Assembly (NCBI GenBank): GCA_025351985.1
Contig: JANXUW010000616.1
Span: 1 to 5,431 of the forward strand
From: Pseudolysobacter sp.
Lineage (GTDB): Bacteria; Pseudomonadota; Gammaproteobacteria; Xanthomonadales; Rhodanobacteraceae
Length of the DNA stretch: 5,431 nucleotides
Direction: 5' to 3'
Part shown: positions 1 to 5,431 of the stretch, one piece after another
Layout of the letters: each line of letters begins with the position of its first letter
Numbering within the stretch: position 1 is the stretch's first letter
Notes under the pieces: generated by a model
Databases searched by the model: none
What the model was told of the DNA's origin: nothing
The model's input: the letters and a program-made list of their open reading frames with translations, nothing else
Translations under genes and position numbers: made by a program

Positions 1-1887
1 GATTTCGGTTTTCGGCGGCAGATCCTTGAGCACATCCTGCTTGCGTCGACGCAACAGCAGCGGCGCGATGCGGCGATTCAACATCGCCTGCGTATCGGCA
101 TCCGCGTGTTTCTCGATCGGCGTGCGATAGGCGCGCGTGAACTGGCGCTCGCTACCGAGCAGGCCGGGTTCGACCGCATCGAATTGCGCCCAGAGTTCAC
201 CAAGATGATTTTCCAGCGGCGTGCCGGTCATCGCGATGTGCCGCTGCGCTTTTATTTCGCGCACCACCTTCGCGGTTTGCGTTTGCGCGTTCTTGATCAT
301 CTGCGCTTCGTCGAGCACGAGCAGGCCGAAAGCATGTTCGAGCAGCACATCGCGATCGCGCACCAGCAGCGGATACGTGGTGATGATCAGGTCATGCGTC
401 GGGATCAGCTTGAACTGCGATTCGCGCGCCGATCCATGCAACACCAGCACGCGCAACTGCGGCGCAAAGCGCGCGGCTTCGGCACGCCAGTTGGCGACCA
501 AGCTGGTCGGTGCGATCACCAGCGTCGGCAGCCGCGCAGAAATTTTCTGTGCTTGATATTGCGCCAACACATGCGCCAGCACCTGCACGGTTTTGCCGAG
601 GCCCATGTCGTCCGCGAGAATGCCGCCGAGCCCAGCCTTGGCGAGAAAACCGAGCCACGCCAGACCTTCCTGCTGGTACGGTCGCAGCGTCGCGAGAAAT
701 CCGGGCGGCGCATCGGCAACATGATGATGCTCGCGCAACGTGGCGATCTGCTCGCGCAACGATTCGCCGCCATGCCACGGCAAGCCGGTGCCACGCGCGA
801 GCTCGTCGATCACCGACGCCTGCGCGCGATGCAGCCGCAGATGCCCATCGGCCATGCCGCTGGAATTTTCCAGCCACTCCAGCAATGGTGCGATCAGCGC
901 GCGCACACGTTTCAACGGTAGCGGCAGGCGACGGCGCTCATCGAGCGGCGCGAGCCACATCGCATCGTCGGCTTCGTGCGCGGTGGGCTTGAGCGGGAAT
1001 GACGGATCGCTCAGCGCGCGACGCAGGATCGGCAGCAGATCGATGCGCTCGCCGTTGATCACGATACCGAGGCTGACGTCGAACCAGCGCGCCGCGCTGT
1101 CATCGATTTCCGCAACCCATTTTTCCGCCGGCGGCAAAACTTCGATCGGGAAACTCGCATCGAATTCGACCTGGAAACCTTCGTTGGCTAGCCGCGGCAA
1201 CAACGGCAACCAATGATCGGGCGATGCGATTTCGCCGCGGCCGCGTTCGAGCACAAAGTCGCCGTCGCCGAGTTGTTCGGCACCTTCGCTCAGCAGCGGC
1301 GCGAGCAGTTGTGCATCAAGCAGGCTGAGCTCCTCGAAGCGCTCGTACACCGCCAGTTCGGCCGCACGATTCGGCACCACTTCGATCTGTCGTCCATCCG
1401 CAAGTTGACGCAGTCGCGGCATTTCATCGGGCTGCATGCGGTGGCTGGCGTAATCGAAAAAAAGATGCGCGCAACCGAGGATTTCGTGCACCGTGCGGCC
1501 ATGCCGTTCGCGCGCGGCGTGCAGACTGCGCAGGCGCAAAACCGGGGTCGGTTGTACCTGCAAAATTTCGACCGCCGCCGGTGGTGCGGACAAAGCGGTA
1601 CACGCGAGCAGGATCGCCGCGACATGTTCGCAGCCGTGGCCGATCGGACACGTGCAGGTACTCACCAGCGGTCCGTCCGGCTCGAATACATTCACGCTGC
1701 AGCGATACGGCGCGTGATCGTTCGTGCGCACCACGCCTTGCAGGCTACCTCGCGCCGACTCGGGATAGCGCAGTTGCGACACGCGGTGTTCGCGGACACA
1801 GGTATCCGCGCGTGCCAGCGTCGCCGCGTCGAACGCGGCACGCCAATCCACGTGCATCAGCAATTGCAGAAAACTCGCCTGATCCAT
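1..1887 (-). CDS. SNF2-family DEAD/DEAH-box helicase with N-terminal SWIM zinc finger (C-terminus cut off by window edge)
   Basis: This is the N-terminal 629 residues of a SWI2/SNF2-type ATPase, expected to be a DNA- or nucleoprotein-translocating cytoplasmic enzyme. Visible parts, in order: a SWIM zinc finger of form CxCx5CxH (C78, C80, C86, H88); a middle region of about 300 residues with no motif I can name; LRPYQQEGLAWL (401-412), typical of the SNF2 entry motif; Walker A DDMGLGKT (426-433); motif Ia around VIAPTSLVANW (457-467); the Walker B DEAQ box (526-529); motif III MTGTPLEN (553-560); and LRRRKQDVLKDLPPK (612-626), the conserved end of the SNF2 N-terminal lobe. The C-terminal helicase lobe lies beyond position 1. 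The frame is open throughout. ATG at 1885-1887 is the only ATG after the in-frame stop at 1912-1914; the TTG codons just upstream are less likely starts. No strong Shine-Dalgarno is visible. It is divergent from the toxin-antitoxin genes. The family is certain; the biological role (transcription, repair or defence) is unknown. Confidence 0.95.
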   Translation of the reverse strand, partial: MDQASFLQLLMHVDWRAAFDAATLARADTCVREHRVSQLRYPESARGSLQGVVRTNDHAPYRCSVNVFEPDGPLVSTCTCPIGHGCEHVAAILLACTALSAPPAAVEILQVQPTPVLRLRSLHAARERHGRTVHEILGCAHLFFDYASHRMQPDEMPRLRQLADGRQIEVVPNRAAELAVYERFEELSLLDAQLLAPLLSEGAEQLGDGDFVLERGRGEIASPDHWLPLLPRLANEGFQVEFDASFPIEVLPPAEKWVAEIDDSAARWFDVSLGIVINGERIDLLPILRRALSDPSFPLKPTAHEADDAMWLAPLDERRRLPLPLKRVRALIAPLLEWLENSSGMADGHLRLHRAQASVIDELARGTGLPWHGGESLREQIATLREHHHVADAPPGFLATLRPYQQEGLAWLGFLAKAGLGGILADDMGLGKTVQVLAHVLAQYQAQKISARLPTLVIAPTSLVANWRAEAARFAPQLRVLVLHGSARESQFKLIPTHDLIITTYPLLVRDRDVLLEHAFGLLVLDEAQMIKNAQTQTAKVVREIKAQRHIAMTGTPLENHLGELWAQFDAVEPGLLGSERQFTRAYRTPIEKHADADTQAMLNRRIAPLLLRRRKQDVLKDLPPKTEI

Positions 1888-1925
1888 CAACAACAAAGCT
1901 CGATTACGGCGTTATCAAACTTCTT

Positions 1926-1931
1926 ATCATA
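1926..1931 (-). promoter_or_regulatory. Possible -10 element for the SNF2 helicase gene
   Basis: Read on the minus strand this is TATGAT, five of six matches to the sigma-70 -10 consensus. It lies about 38 bases upstream of the helicase ATG, which would give a leader of roughly 30 nt. No convincing -35 hexamer is present at 16-18 bp, so the call rests on a single hexamer in an AT-richer gap and is weak. Confidence 0.25.
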
Positions 1932-1961
1932 CGCGCAGAAGTGCCCGTACTTTCCTTCGCC

Positions 1962-1985
1962 CCAATAAAAGATCGACTTTTTTGG
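1962..1985. repeat. Imperfect inverted repeat in the divergent intergenic region
   Basis: The arms CCAA-T-AAAAG (1962-1971) and CTTTTTTGG (1977-1985) pair over nine base pairs, with one bulged T at 1966 and a five-base loop. The repeat sits between the divergent starts of the helicase (1887) and the toxin (2054). It could be a regulator-binding site or simply an AT-rich chance hairpin. The run of six T on the plus strand resembles a terminator tail, but no plus-strand gene ends upstream. Confidence 0.3.
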
Positions 1986-2018
1986 CTGTACATAACCGGG
2001 GCGCTACATCTGTGCTTA

Positions 2019-2053
2019 TTGCGGAAGAGTTAGCGTATTTGCTAACATAAAAT
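2019..2053 (+). promoter_or_regulatory. Probable promoter region of the toxin-antitoxin operon
   Basis: Candidate elements are TTGCGG (2019-2024) as -35 and TAACAT (2043-2048) as -10, 18 bp apart; an alternative -10 is TAAAAT (2048-2053), which abuts the toxin ATG. All matches are partial. The location is supported mainly by the inverted repeat that overlaps it and by the lack of any other upstream plus-strand gene. If TAACAT is used, transcription would begin about at the ATG, giving a leaderless or nearly leaderless toxin message. Confidence 0.35.
2029..2046. promoter_or_regulatory. Palindromic operator candidate upstream of the toxin-antitoxin operon
   Basis: GTTAGC-gtattt-GCTAAC is a perfect 6-bp inverted repeat with a 6-base spacer, ending 7 bases before the toxin ATG and overlapping the candidate promoter. 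Dimeric XRE-type antitoxins of HigA type commonly bind such short palindromes over their own promoter and repress it, so this is the natural autoregulatory site for the antitoxin encoded at 2373-2690. Binding is inferred from position and symmetry only. Confidence 0.55.
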
Positions 2054-2380
2054 ATGCCATTCGAGATTGAATACTTCCACGCGCGGGTCATGGCAGAAGT
2101 GCAGTCGTGGCCAGTGGATGTGTTGGCCGACTATGCGCGGCTCATCGAGCTATTGGCAGATCATGGCCCCAGCCTGCGCCTTCTGCATTCGCGCGCATTT
2201 GGTGGTGGACTTTTCGAGCTTCGTCCGCGTGGTCGGTCTGCTATCGGACGCGCTTTCTACTGTTTCCTTATAGGCAAACGCATAGTCGTTCTGCATGCGT
2301 TTATCAAGAAGTCGCGGCAAACGCCCGATCAAGAATTAAAGCTGGCGCGCAGGCGCCTGAAGGAGTTGCAAGATGACTGA
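2054..2380 (+). CDS. Type II toxin, RelE/HigB superfamily, phage-derived Gp49-like
   Basis: This 108-residue protein has the features of Gp49-like (RelE/ParE superfamily) toxins, which are mRNA interferases acting on the ribosome. A first beta strand (FEIEYF, 3-8) is followed by a helical region with DYARLIELLADHG (26-38). Then come the family core LFELRPRG (53-60), a strand AFYCFLIGKRIVVLHAF (67-83), the basic segment IKKSRQTP (84-91) and a charged C-terminal helix (LKLARRRLKEL, 95-105). Length is typical. It is the first gene of a toxin-first pair and overlaps the antitoxin by 8 bases (ATGACTGA), which is characteristic of HigBA-like modules. ATG at 2054 is preferred because it includes the first beta strand; the in-frame ATG at 2090 would remove it. 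There is no Shine-Dalgarno before 2054, only an A/T-rich stretch, so translation may be weak or leaderless. Family assignment is firm; the cleavage activity and its target are inferred. Confidence 0.9.
   Translation: MPFEIEYFHARVMAEVQSWPVDVLADYARLIELLADHGPSLRLLHSRAFGGGLFELRPRGRSAIGRAFYCFLIGKRIVVLHAFIKKSRQTPDQELKLARRRLKELQDD
2360..2365 (+). promoter_or_regulatory. Strong ribosome binding site of the antitoxin
   Basis: AAGGAG lies inside the 3' end of the toxin gene, 7 bases before the antitoxin ATG at 2373. It is a near-ideal Shine-Dalgarno and fixes that start. It contrasts with the toxin, which has none, so the antitoxin should be made in excess from the shared transcript. Confidence 0.8.
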
Positions 2381-2690
2381 ACTGAAATACAAACCTGTGC
2401 CGCACAAGCATGACGAGTTCATGGCCAAAGCACGTACACGCAAAGGCTTCGCGGAGGCCTACGATGCGCTCGCGCTTGAATACGAAGTTGTTGGCCAACT
2501 ACTCAAGGCGCGCTCTCGTGCTGGTCTAACCCAGGATGCCGTGGCCGAACGCATGGGCACAACAAAGAGCGCAATCTCCAGGCTTGAGTCTGCGGGCAAA
2601 CACGCGCCTTCACTGACTACACTGAAACGTTATGCCAGCGCCGTTGGCTGCGAGCTGCAAGTGAAATTGGTGCGACCGAAAGCGTCGTGA
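2373..2690 (+). CDS. XRE-family (HigA-like) helix-turn-helix antitoxin
   Basis: This 105-residue DNA-binding protein is the likely antidote and autorepressor of the toxin directly upstream. Residues 1-36 form a charged N-terminal extension (ending GFAEAYDALALEYE), a region that in related antitoxins contacts the toxin. Residues about 40-97 form a Cro/C1-type HTH domain: LLKARSRAGLTQDAVAERMG (43-62) followed by the recognition-helix segment TTKSAISRLESAG (63-75) and the closing helix SLTTLKRYASAVG (80-92). The end, CELQVKLV (93-100), matches the strand seen at the C-terminus of many small XRE antitoxins. The start is set by AAGGAG at 2360. Eight bases overlap the toxin, indicating translational coupling. 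The palindrome at 2029-2046 is its probable operator. It faces the oxidoreductase gene convergently. Function is inferred from domain and gene order and is quite secure. Confidence 0.92.
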   Translation: MTELKYKPVPHKHDEFMAKARTRKGFAEAYDALALEYEVVGQLLKARSRAGLTQDAVAERMGTTKSAISRLESAGKHAPSLTTLKRYASAVGCELQVKLVRPKAS

Positions 2691-2715
2691 AGTATCGGTG
2701 AGCTACTAACCAGAG

Positions 2716-2735
2716 AGTTCTGCGGCGCGCGAACT
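2716..2735. repeat. Short inverted repeat downstream of the antitoxin
   Basis: AGTTC (2716-2720) and GAACT (2731-2735) pair perfectly around a ten-base GC-rich loop, 26 bases after the antitoxin stop. It is short and may be fortuitous, but it stands immediately before the much stronger hairpin at 2741 and could fold in the same 3' untranslated region. Confidence 0.2.
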
Positions 2736-2740
2736 TCACC

Positions 2741-2768
2741 GCAAAGCTGACGCATGTGTCAGCTTTGC
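2741..2768. terminator. Perfect hairpin between convergent genes, candidate bidirectional terminator
   Basis: GCAAAGCTGAC (2741-2751) and GTCAGCTTTGC (2758-2768) form an 11-bp perfect stem with the 6-base loop GCATGT. It lies 50 bases after the antitoxin stop on the plus strand and 12 bases after the oxidoreductase stop on the minus strand, where a shared terminator for convergent genes is expected. Neither side has a U-tract, so it is not a canonical intrinsic terminator; it may end transcripts with Rho, protect 3' ends, or bind protein. Confidence 0.5.
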
Positions 2769-2780
2769 AGCAAATAGATA

Positions 2781-5309
2781 TCAAGCCGCAGACTTCGCCG
2801 TTATCACCGGCAAGCGCCACGTCGCGAGCAGCTGCTTCCAGCTGGCCTTGGCTTTTACTTCGTGGGCTTCCTTGACATGACCGTAGCCGCGGATGTTCTC
2901 CGGTACGCTGGCGATCTGCACGGCTAGGGCGTGGTTGTCGTGATCCAGGCCGTTGCAGAGTTCGATCATCGCGGCGCGATAATCGACGATCCACTGGCGC
3001 TCCGAACGACGCTCGGCGGATTTGCCGAAGATGTCGAACGTGCCGCCGCGCAGGCCCTTGAGTTTGGCGAGTAGCGTGAATGCACGCATCATCCACGGCC
3101 CCATTTCGCGCTTGATCAGCTGGCCCTTGTCGTCGCGGCGCGACCACAGCGGCGGCGCGAGGTGGAAATGCACTTTGTAGTCGCCGTCGAACGTATCCTG
3201 GATGCGCTTGAGGAATTCGCCGTTGGTGTAGAGGCGCGCGACTTCGTATTCGTCCTTGTACGCCATGAGCTTGAACGCATAACGCGCAACGGCCTCGGAG
3301 AGTTCGTTCTTGCCGGCGGCTTTCTGTTTTTCGGCGCTGCGCACCTGGTCGATGAGCGTCTTGTACAGCTCGGCGTAGGACGAATCCTGGTAATCGGTCA
3401 GGAAACGCATGCGCCGTGCGACCTGCTCGTCCAGCGATTCGCTCAGATGCAGATCGTTGATCGCGGTGGACTCGCTGGAACGCTCCGCCACCGGCGCCGG
3501 CGGATGCGCCGCCGCCTGCACTGCGGCGATATCGTGCGCGGCGAGGCGGCCCCACTGGAACGCCGTTTTGTTCATCTCGATCGCCGCGCCGTTGAGTTCG
3601 ACCGCGCGCATCAGTGCCTCGAAACTCACCGGCACCTTGCCCTGCTGCCACGCGTAGCCGAGCATGAAAAGATTGCTCGCGATCGAATCGCCCATCAGCG
3701 CAACGGCGAGGTCGGTGGCATCGACCAGGTCGGGATTCTTGCCGCCGAGCGCGAGTTTCACCGCCTCGACAATTTCCTTCGCCGGAAACTGCATGTCGGC
3801 GTTGCGCGTGAATGTGCCGGGCATTGCCTCATACGTGTTGAGCACGACGTGCGCACGTTCGGCGCGGATTTTCGACAGCGCCCAGTAGTCGTTGACCACG
3901 ACCATGTCGCAGCCGATCACGAGGTCGGCTTCGCCGGCGGCGATGCGCACGGCGTGGATATCGTCGGGCGTCGGTGCGATGCGGATATGGCACGTCACCG
4001 CGCCGCCTTTCTGCGCGAGGCCGGTCTGGTCGAGCACAGTGGCGCCCTTGCCTTCGAGATGCGCGCCCATGCCGAGCAATGCGCCGATCGTGACCACGCC
4101 GGTGCCGCCGATGCCGGTGACGAGGATATTCCACGGCTGCGTGAGGCTCGGCAAGGTCGGCATCGGCAAAGCATCGAAACCGGTCTTTGTGCCCGAACCC
4201 TTGCGCTTTTTCAGCGCGCCGCCGTGCACCGTGACGAAGCTCGGGCAGAAGCCGTTGACGCACGAATAATCCTTATTGCAGTTCGATTGATCGATGCTGC
4301 GCTTGCGGCCGAATTCGGTTTCGAGCGGCAACACCGACACGCAATTCGACTTCACGCCGCAATCGCCGCAGCCTTCGCAGACCATCGAGTTGATCATCAC
4401 GCGCTTGGCCGGATCGGGCATCTTGCCGCGCTTGCGGCGACGGCGTTTTTCCGCGGCGCAGGTCTGGTCGAAAATCAGCACGCTGGTGCCAGTCGTTTCG
4501 CTCAGGCGACGTTGCACGCTGTCGAGATGTTCGCGCGCGTGGAACTCCACGCCTTCCGGAAAAATCTCGGGCTTCGACCATTTTTCGATGTCGTCCGACA
4601 TCACGACGATCGTCTTCACGCCTTCGGCGCGCACCTGATGCGCGATGTCGGGAACGGTCAAGGTGCCGTCGACCGGCTGGCCGCCGGTCATCGCGACTGC
4701 ATCGTTGTAGAGAATCTTGAACGTGATGTTGACACCCGCCGAAAGCGTCTGGCGAATGCCGAGCGAGCCCGAATGGAAATACGTGCCGTCGCCGAGGTTC
4801 TGGAATACATGCTTGGTTTCGGTGAACGGCGCCTGGCCGCACCAGGTCGAACCTTCGCCGCCCATCTGGGTGAAGGTGTCGGTGCGGCGGTCCATCCACG
4901 TCACCATGTAATGGCAGCCGATGCCGCCGAGCGCGCGCGTGCCTTCGGGCACGACGGTCGAACTGTTGTGCGGGCAGCCGGAACAATAGTGCGCGGCGCG
5001 CGGAAAATTCGGTCGCGGCAAGGCAAGTTCGGCTTCCTTCGCTTGCATGAAAGCGAGGCGTTCCTTGATGCGATCGGAAGTGAAAAAACGCGCGAGGCGT
5101 TTGGCGATCACGCCCGCGATCGTGGCCGGCGTGAGTTCGCCCGTCGAGGGCAGAATCCAGTTTTCAGCTTCGTCGTACTTGCCGACCACGGACGGTCGCG
5201 TCGGCCAGTTGTACATGTATTCCTTGATCTGCGCCTCGATGAACGAGCGTTTTTCCTCGACCACGATGATGTCTTCGAGGCCGTTCGCGAATTCGCGAAT
5301 GCCTTCGGG
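2781..5309 (-). CDS. Indolepyruvate ferredoxin oxidoreductase, fused single-chain form (N-terminus missing)
   Basis: The family oxidatively decarboxylates aryl-pyruvates (indolepyruvate and related 2-oxo acids from aromatic amino acids) to acyl-CoA, passing electrons to ferredoxin. Residues are counted from the V of VVEEKRSF (codon 5262-5264). A YCSGCPHN segment at 93-100 opens the TPP-binding domain, which carries GDGTYFHSGS (158-167) and NDAVAMTGGQ (187-196). A basic linker RRRRKRGK (274-281) leads to an Fe-S region with C296, C299, C302, C308 and later C329, C335 and C340. A gamma-type catalytic domain follows with GIGGTGVVTIGALLG (384-398) and DQTGLAQKGGAV (412-423). Residues about 610-820 match the DUF6537 tail. 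The stop is TGA at 2781-2783. Proteobacterial fused enzymes are about 1150-1200 residues, so roughly 340 N-terminal residues are absent. The GTG at 5262 is not a real start, because family-like sequence (PEGIREFANGLEDII) continues upstream to about 5309, where the frame breaks. Confidence 0.95.
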   Translation of the reverse strand, partial: PEGIREFANGLEDIIVVEEKRSFIEAQIKEYMYNWPTRPSVVGKYDEAENWILPSTGELTPATIAGVIAKRLARFFTSDRIKERLAFMQAKEAELALPRPNFPRAAHYCSGCPHNSSTVVPEGTRALGGIGCHYMVTWMDRRTDTFTQMGGEGSTWCGQAPFTETKHVFQNLGDGTYFHSGSLGIRQTLSAGVNITFKILYNDAVAMTGGQPVDGTLTVPDIAHQVRAEGVKTIVVMSDDIEKWSKPEIFPEGVEFHAREHLDSVQRRLSETTGTSVLIFDQTCAAEKRRRRKRGKMPDPAKRVMINSMVCEGCGDCGVKSNCVSVLPLETEFGRKRSIDQSNCNKDYSCVNGFCPSFVTVHGGALKKRKGSGTKTGFDALPMPTLPSLTQPWNILVTGIGGTGVVTIGALLGMGAHLEGKGATVLDQTGLAQKGGAVTCHIRIAPTPDDIHAVRIAAGEADLVIGCDMVVVNDYWALSKIRAERAHVVLNTYEAMPGTFTRNADMQFPAKEIVEAVKLALGGKNPDLVDATDLAVALMGDSIASNLFMLGYAWQQGKVPVSFEALMRAVELNGAAIEMNKTAFQWGRLAAHDIAAVQAAAHPPAPVAERSSESTAINDLHLSESLDEQVARRMRFLTDYQDSSYAELYKTLIDQVRSAEKQKAAGKNELSEAVARYAFKLMAYKDEYEVARLYTNGEFLKRIQDTFDGDYKVHFHLAPPLWSRRDDKGQLIKREMGPWMMRAFTLLAKLKGLRGGTFDIFGKSAERRSERQWIVDYRAAMIELCNGLDHDNHALAVQIASVPENIRGYGHVKEAHEVKAKASWKQLLATWRLPVITAKSAA

Positions 5310-5310
5310 A

Positions 5311-5328
5311 CTCGAGGCTCTCCTCGAG
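5311..5328. repeat. Perfect small hairpin with two CTCGAG copies at the oxidoreductase break
   Basis: CTCGAGG (5311-5317) and CCTCGAG (5322-5328) pair perfectly around the loop CTCT. It lies directly against the point where the oxidoreductase frame is lost. Short inverted repeats are typical of template-switch or assembly artefacts, but could also reflect a real small rearrangement. Confidence 0.6.
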
Positions 5329-5431
5329 CGAGCAACGCACGCCGTCCTGGCTGTAGTCGCGCCGCCGTCGCAGCGTCGTCGTCACGGCAAAGCCCTCGTC
5401 ATCCGGGCGCGGATCATCGGGACCGTCGACC
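5311..5431 (-). other. Unassigned coding-like stretch upstream of the oxidoreductase break
   Basis: On the minus strand one frame is open from the right edge (5430) down to the break: about 40 codons, reading VDGPDDPRPDDEGFAV and then a basic run TTTLRRRRDYSQDG. It ends SLE, and skipping the single T opposite position 5310 would join it to PEGIREF of the oxidoreductase. Family members normally have a stretch like WPLE directly before PEG, so only LE agrees; the sequence further upstream does not resemble the family's usual segment there. The oxidoreductase frame itself meets a stop at 5382-5384. I do not recognise this stretch. It may be foreign sequence joined at a contig end, or a badly degraded 5' part of the gene. 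Confidence 0.45.

Noticed and set aside
106..921. Long plus-strand frame of 271 codons opposite the helicase, with further long frames at 740-1216 and 1213-1968.
   Set aside because: They are antisense to an uninterrupted SNF2 frame with all family motifs. The translations are rich in R, A and H with no recognisable domain, as expected for shadows in GC-rich DNA.
1912..1928. Direct repeat of TTATC at 12-bp spacing upstream of the helicase.
   Set aside because: Only five bases long in an AT-rich gap; no supporting symmetry or further copies.
2617..3651. Minus-strand frame of 344 codons overlapping the oxidoreductase and the antitoxin 3' end.
   Set aside because: It is a shifted frame of the oxidoreductase with an arginine-rich, low-complexity translation and no domain; the enzyme frame explains the sequence.
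4423..4443. Lysine/arginine-rich run RRRRKRGK in the oxidoreductase, resembling a nucleic-acid binding or nuclear localisation motif.
   Set aside because: I recall it as a conserved linker between the TPP-binding and Fe-S regions in fused members of this family, so it needs no special function.
4273..4986. Minus-strand frame of 237 codons inside the oxidoreductase.
   Set aside because: Same-strand off-frame shadow covering the TPP and Fe-S domains of the true frame; the composition is biased to R, D and A.
1..5431. Search for CRISPR arrays, tRNA or rRNA genes, insertion-sequence ends and riboswitches.
   Set aside because: Gaps between genes are under 170 bases and show none of these; no transposase or integrase motifs are present.

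Overview
The window is a GC-rich bacterial segment of 5431 bases. Dense, long shadow frames lie opposite the real genes, as is usual for high-GC DNA. Codon use and gene content suggest a proteobacterium, plausibly a gammaproteobacterium of the Xanthomonadales type. That placement is an inference from the single-chain indolepyruvate:ferredoxin oxidoreductase and the SWIM/SNF2 protein; the sequence contains no taxonomic marker.

Layout. Positions 1-1887 (minus strand) hold the N-terminal 629 residues of a SWIM-zinc-finger SNF2-family helicase, which runs off the left edge. Positions 1888-2053 are a short, AT-richer intergenic region between divergent genes, with two inverted repeats. Positions 2054-2690 (plus strand) hold a two-gene toxin-antitoxin module of HigBA type: a Gp49/RelE-like toxin, then an overlapping XRE-family antitoxin. 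Positions 2691-2780 are a convergent intergenic region with a perfect 11-bp hairpin. Positions 2781 to about 5309 (minus strand) hold the C-terminal ~840 residues of a large fused indolepyruvate ferredoxin oxidoreductase. It contains a TPP-binding domain, an Fe-S cluster domain, a gamma-type catalytic domain and a C-terminal DUF6537-like region.

The right-hand ~120 bases do not continue the oxidoreductase. At about 5310 the frame shifts by one base beside a small perfect hairpin, and the sequence beyond reads as a protein stretch that does not resemble the expected upstream part of the enzyme. This could be a sequencing or assembly chimera at a contig end, or a genuine disruption.

Functionally the three units look independent. 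The toxin-antitoxin pair sits as a small plus-strand cassette between two large minus-strand housekeeping or accessory genes, and was probably acquired separately. I see no evidence for a new multi-gene system. The points most worth checking are the toxin-antitoxin operator and start region, the broken 5' end of the oxidoreductase, and the hairpin between the convergent genes.
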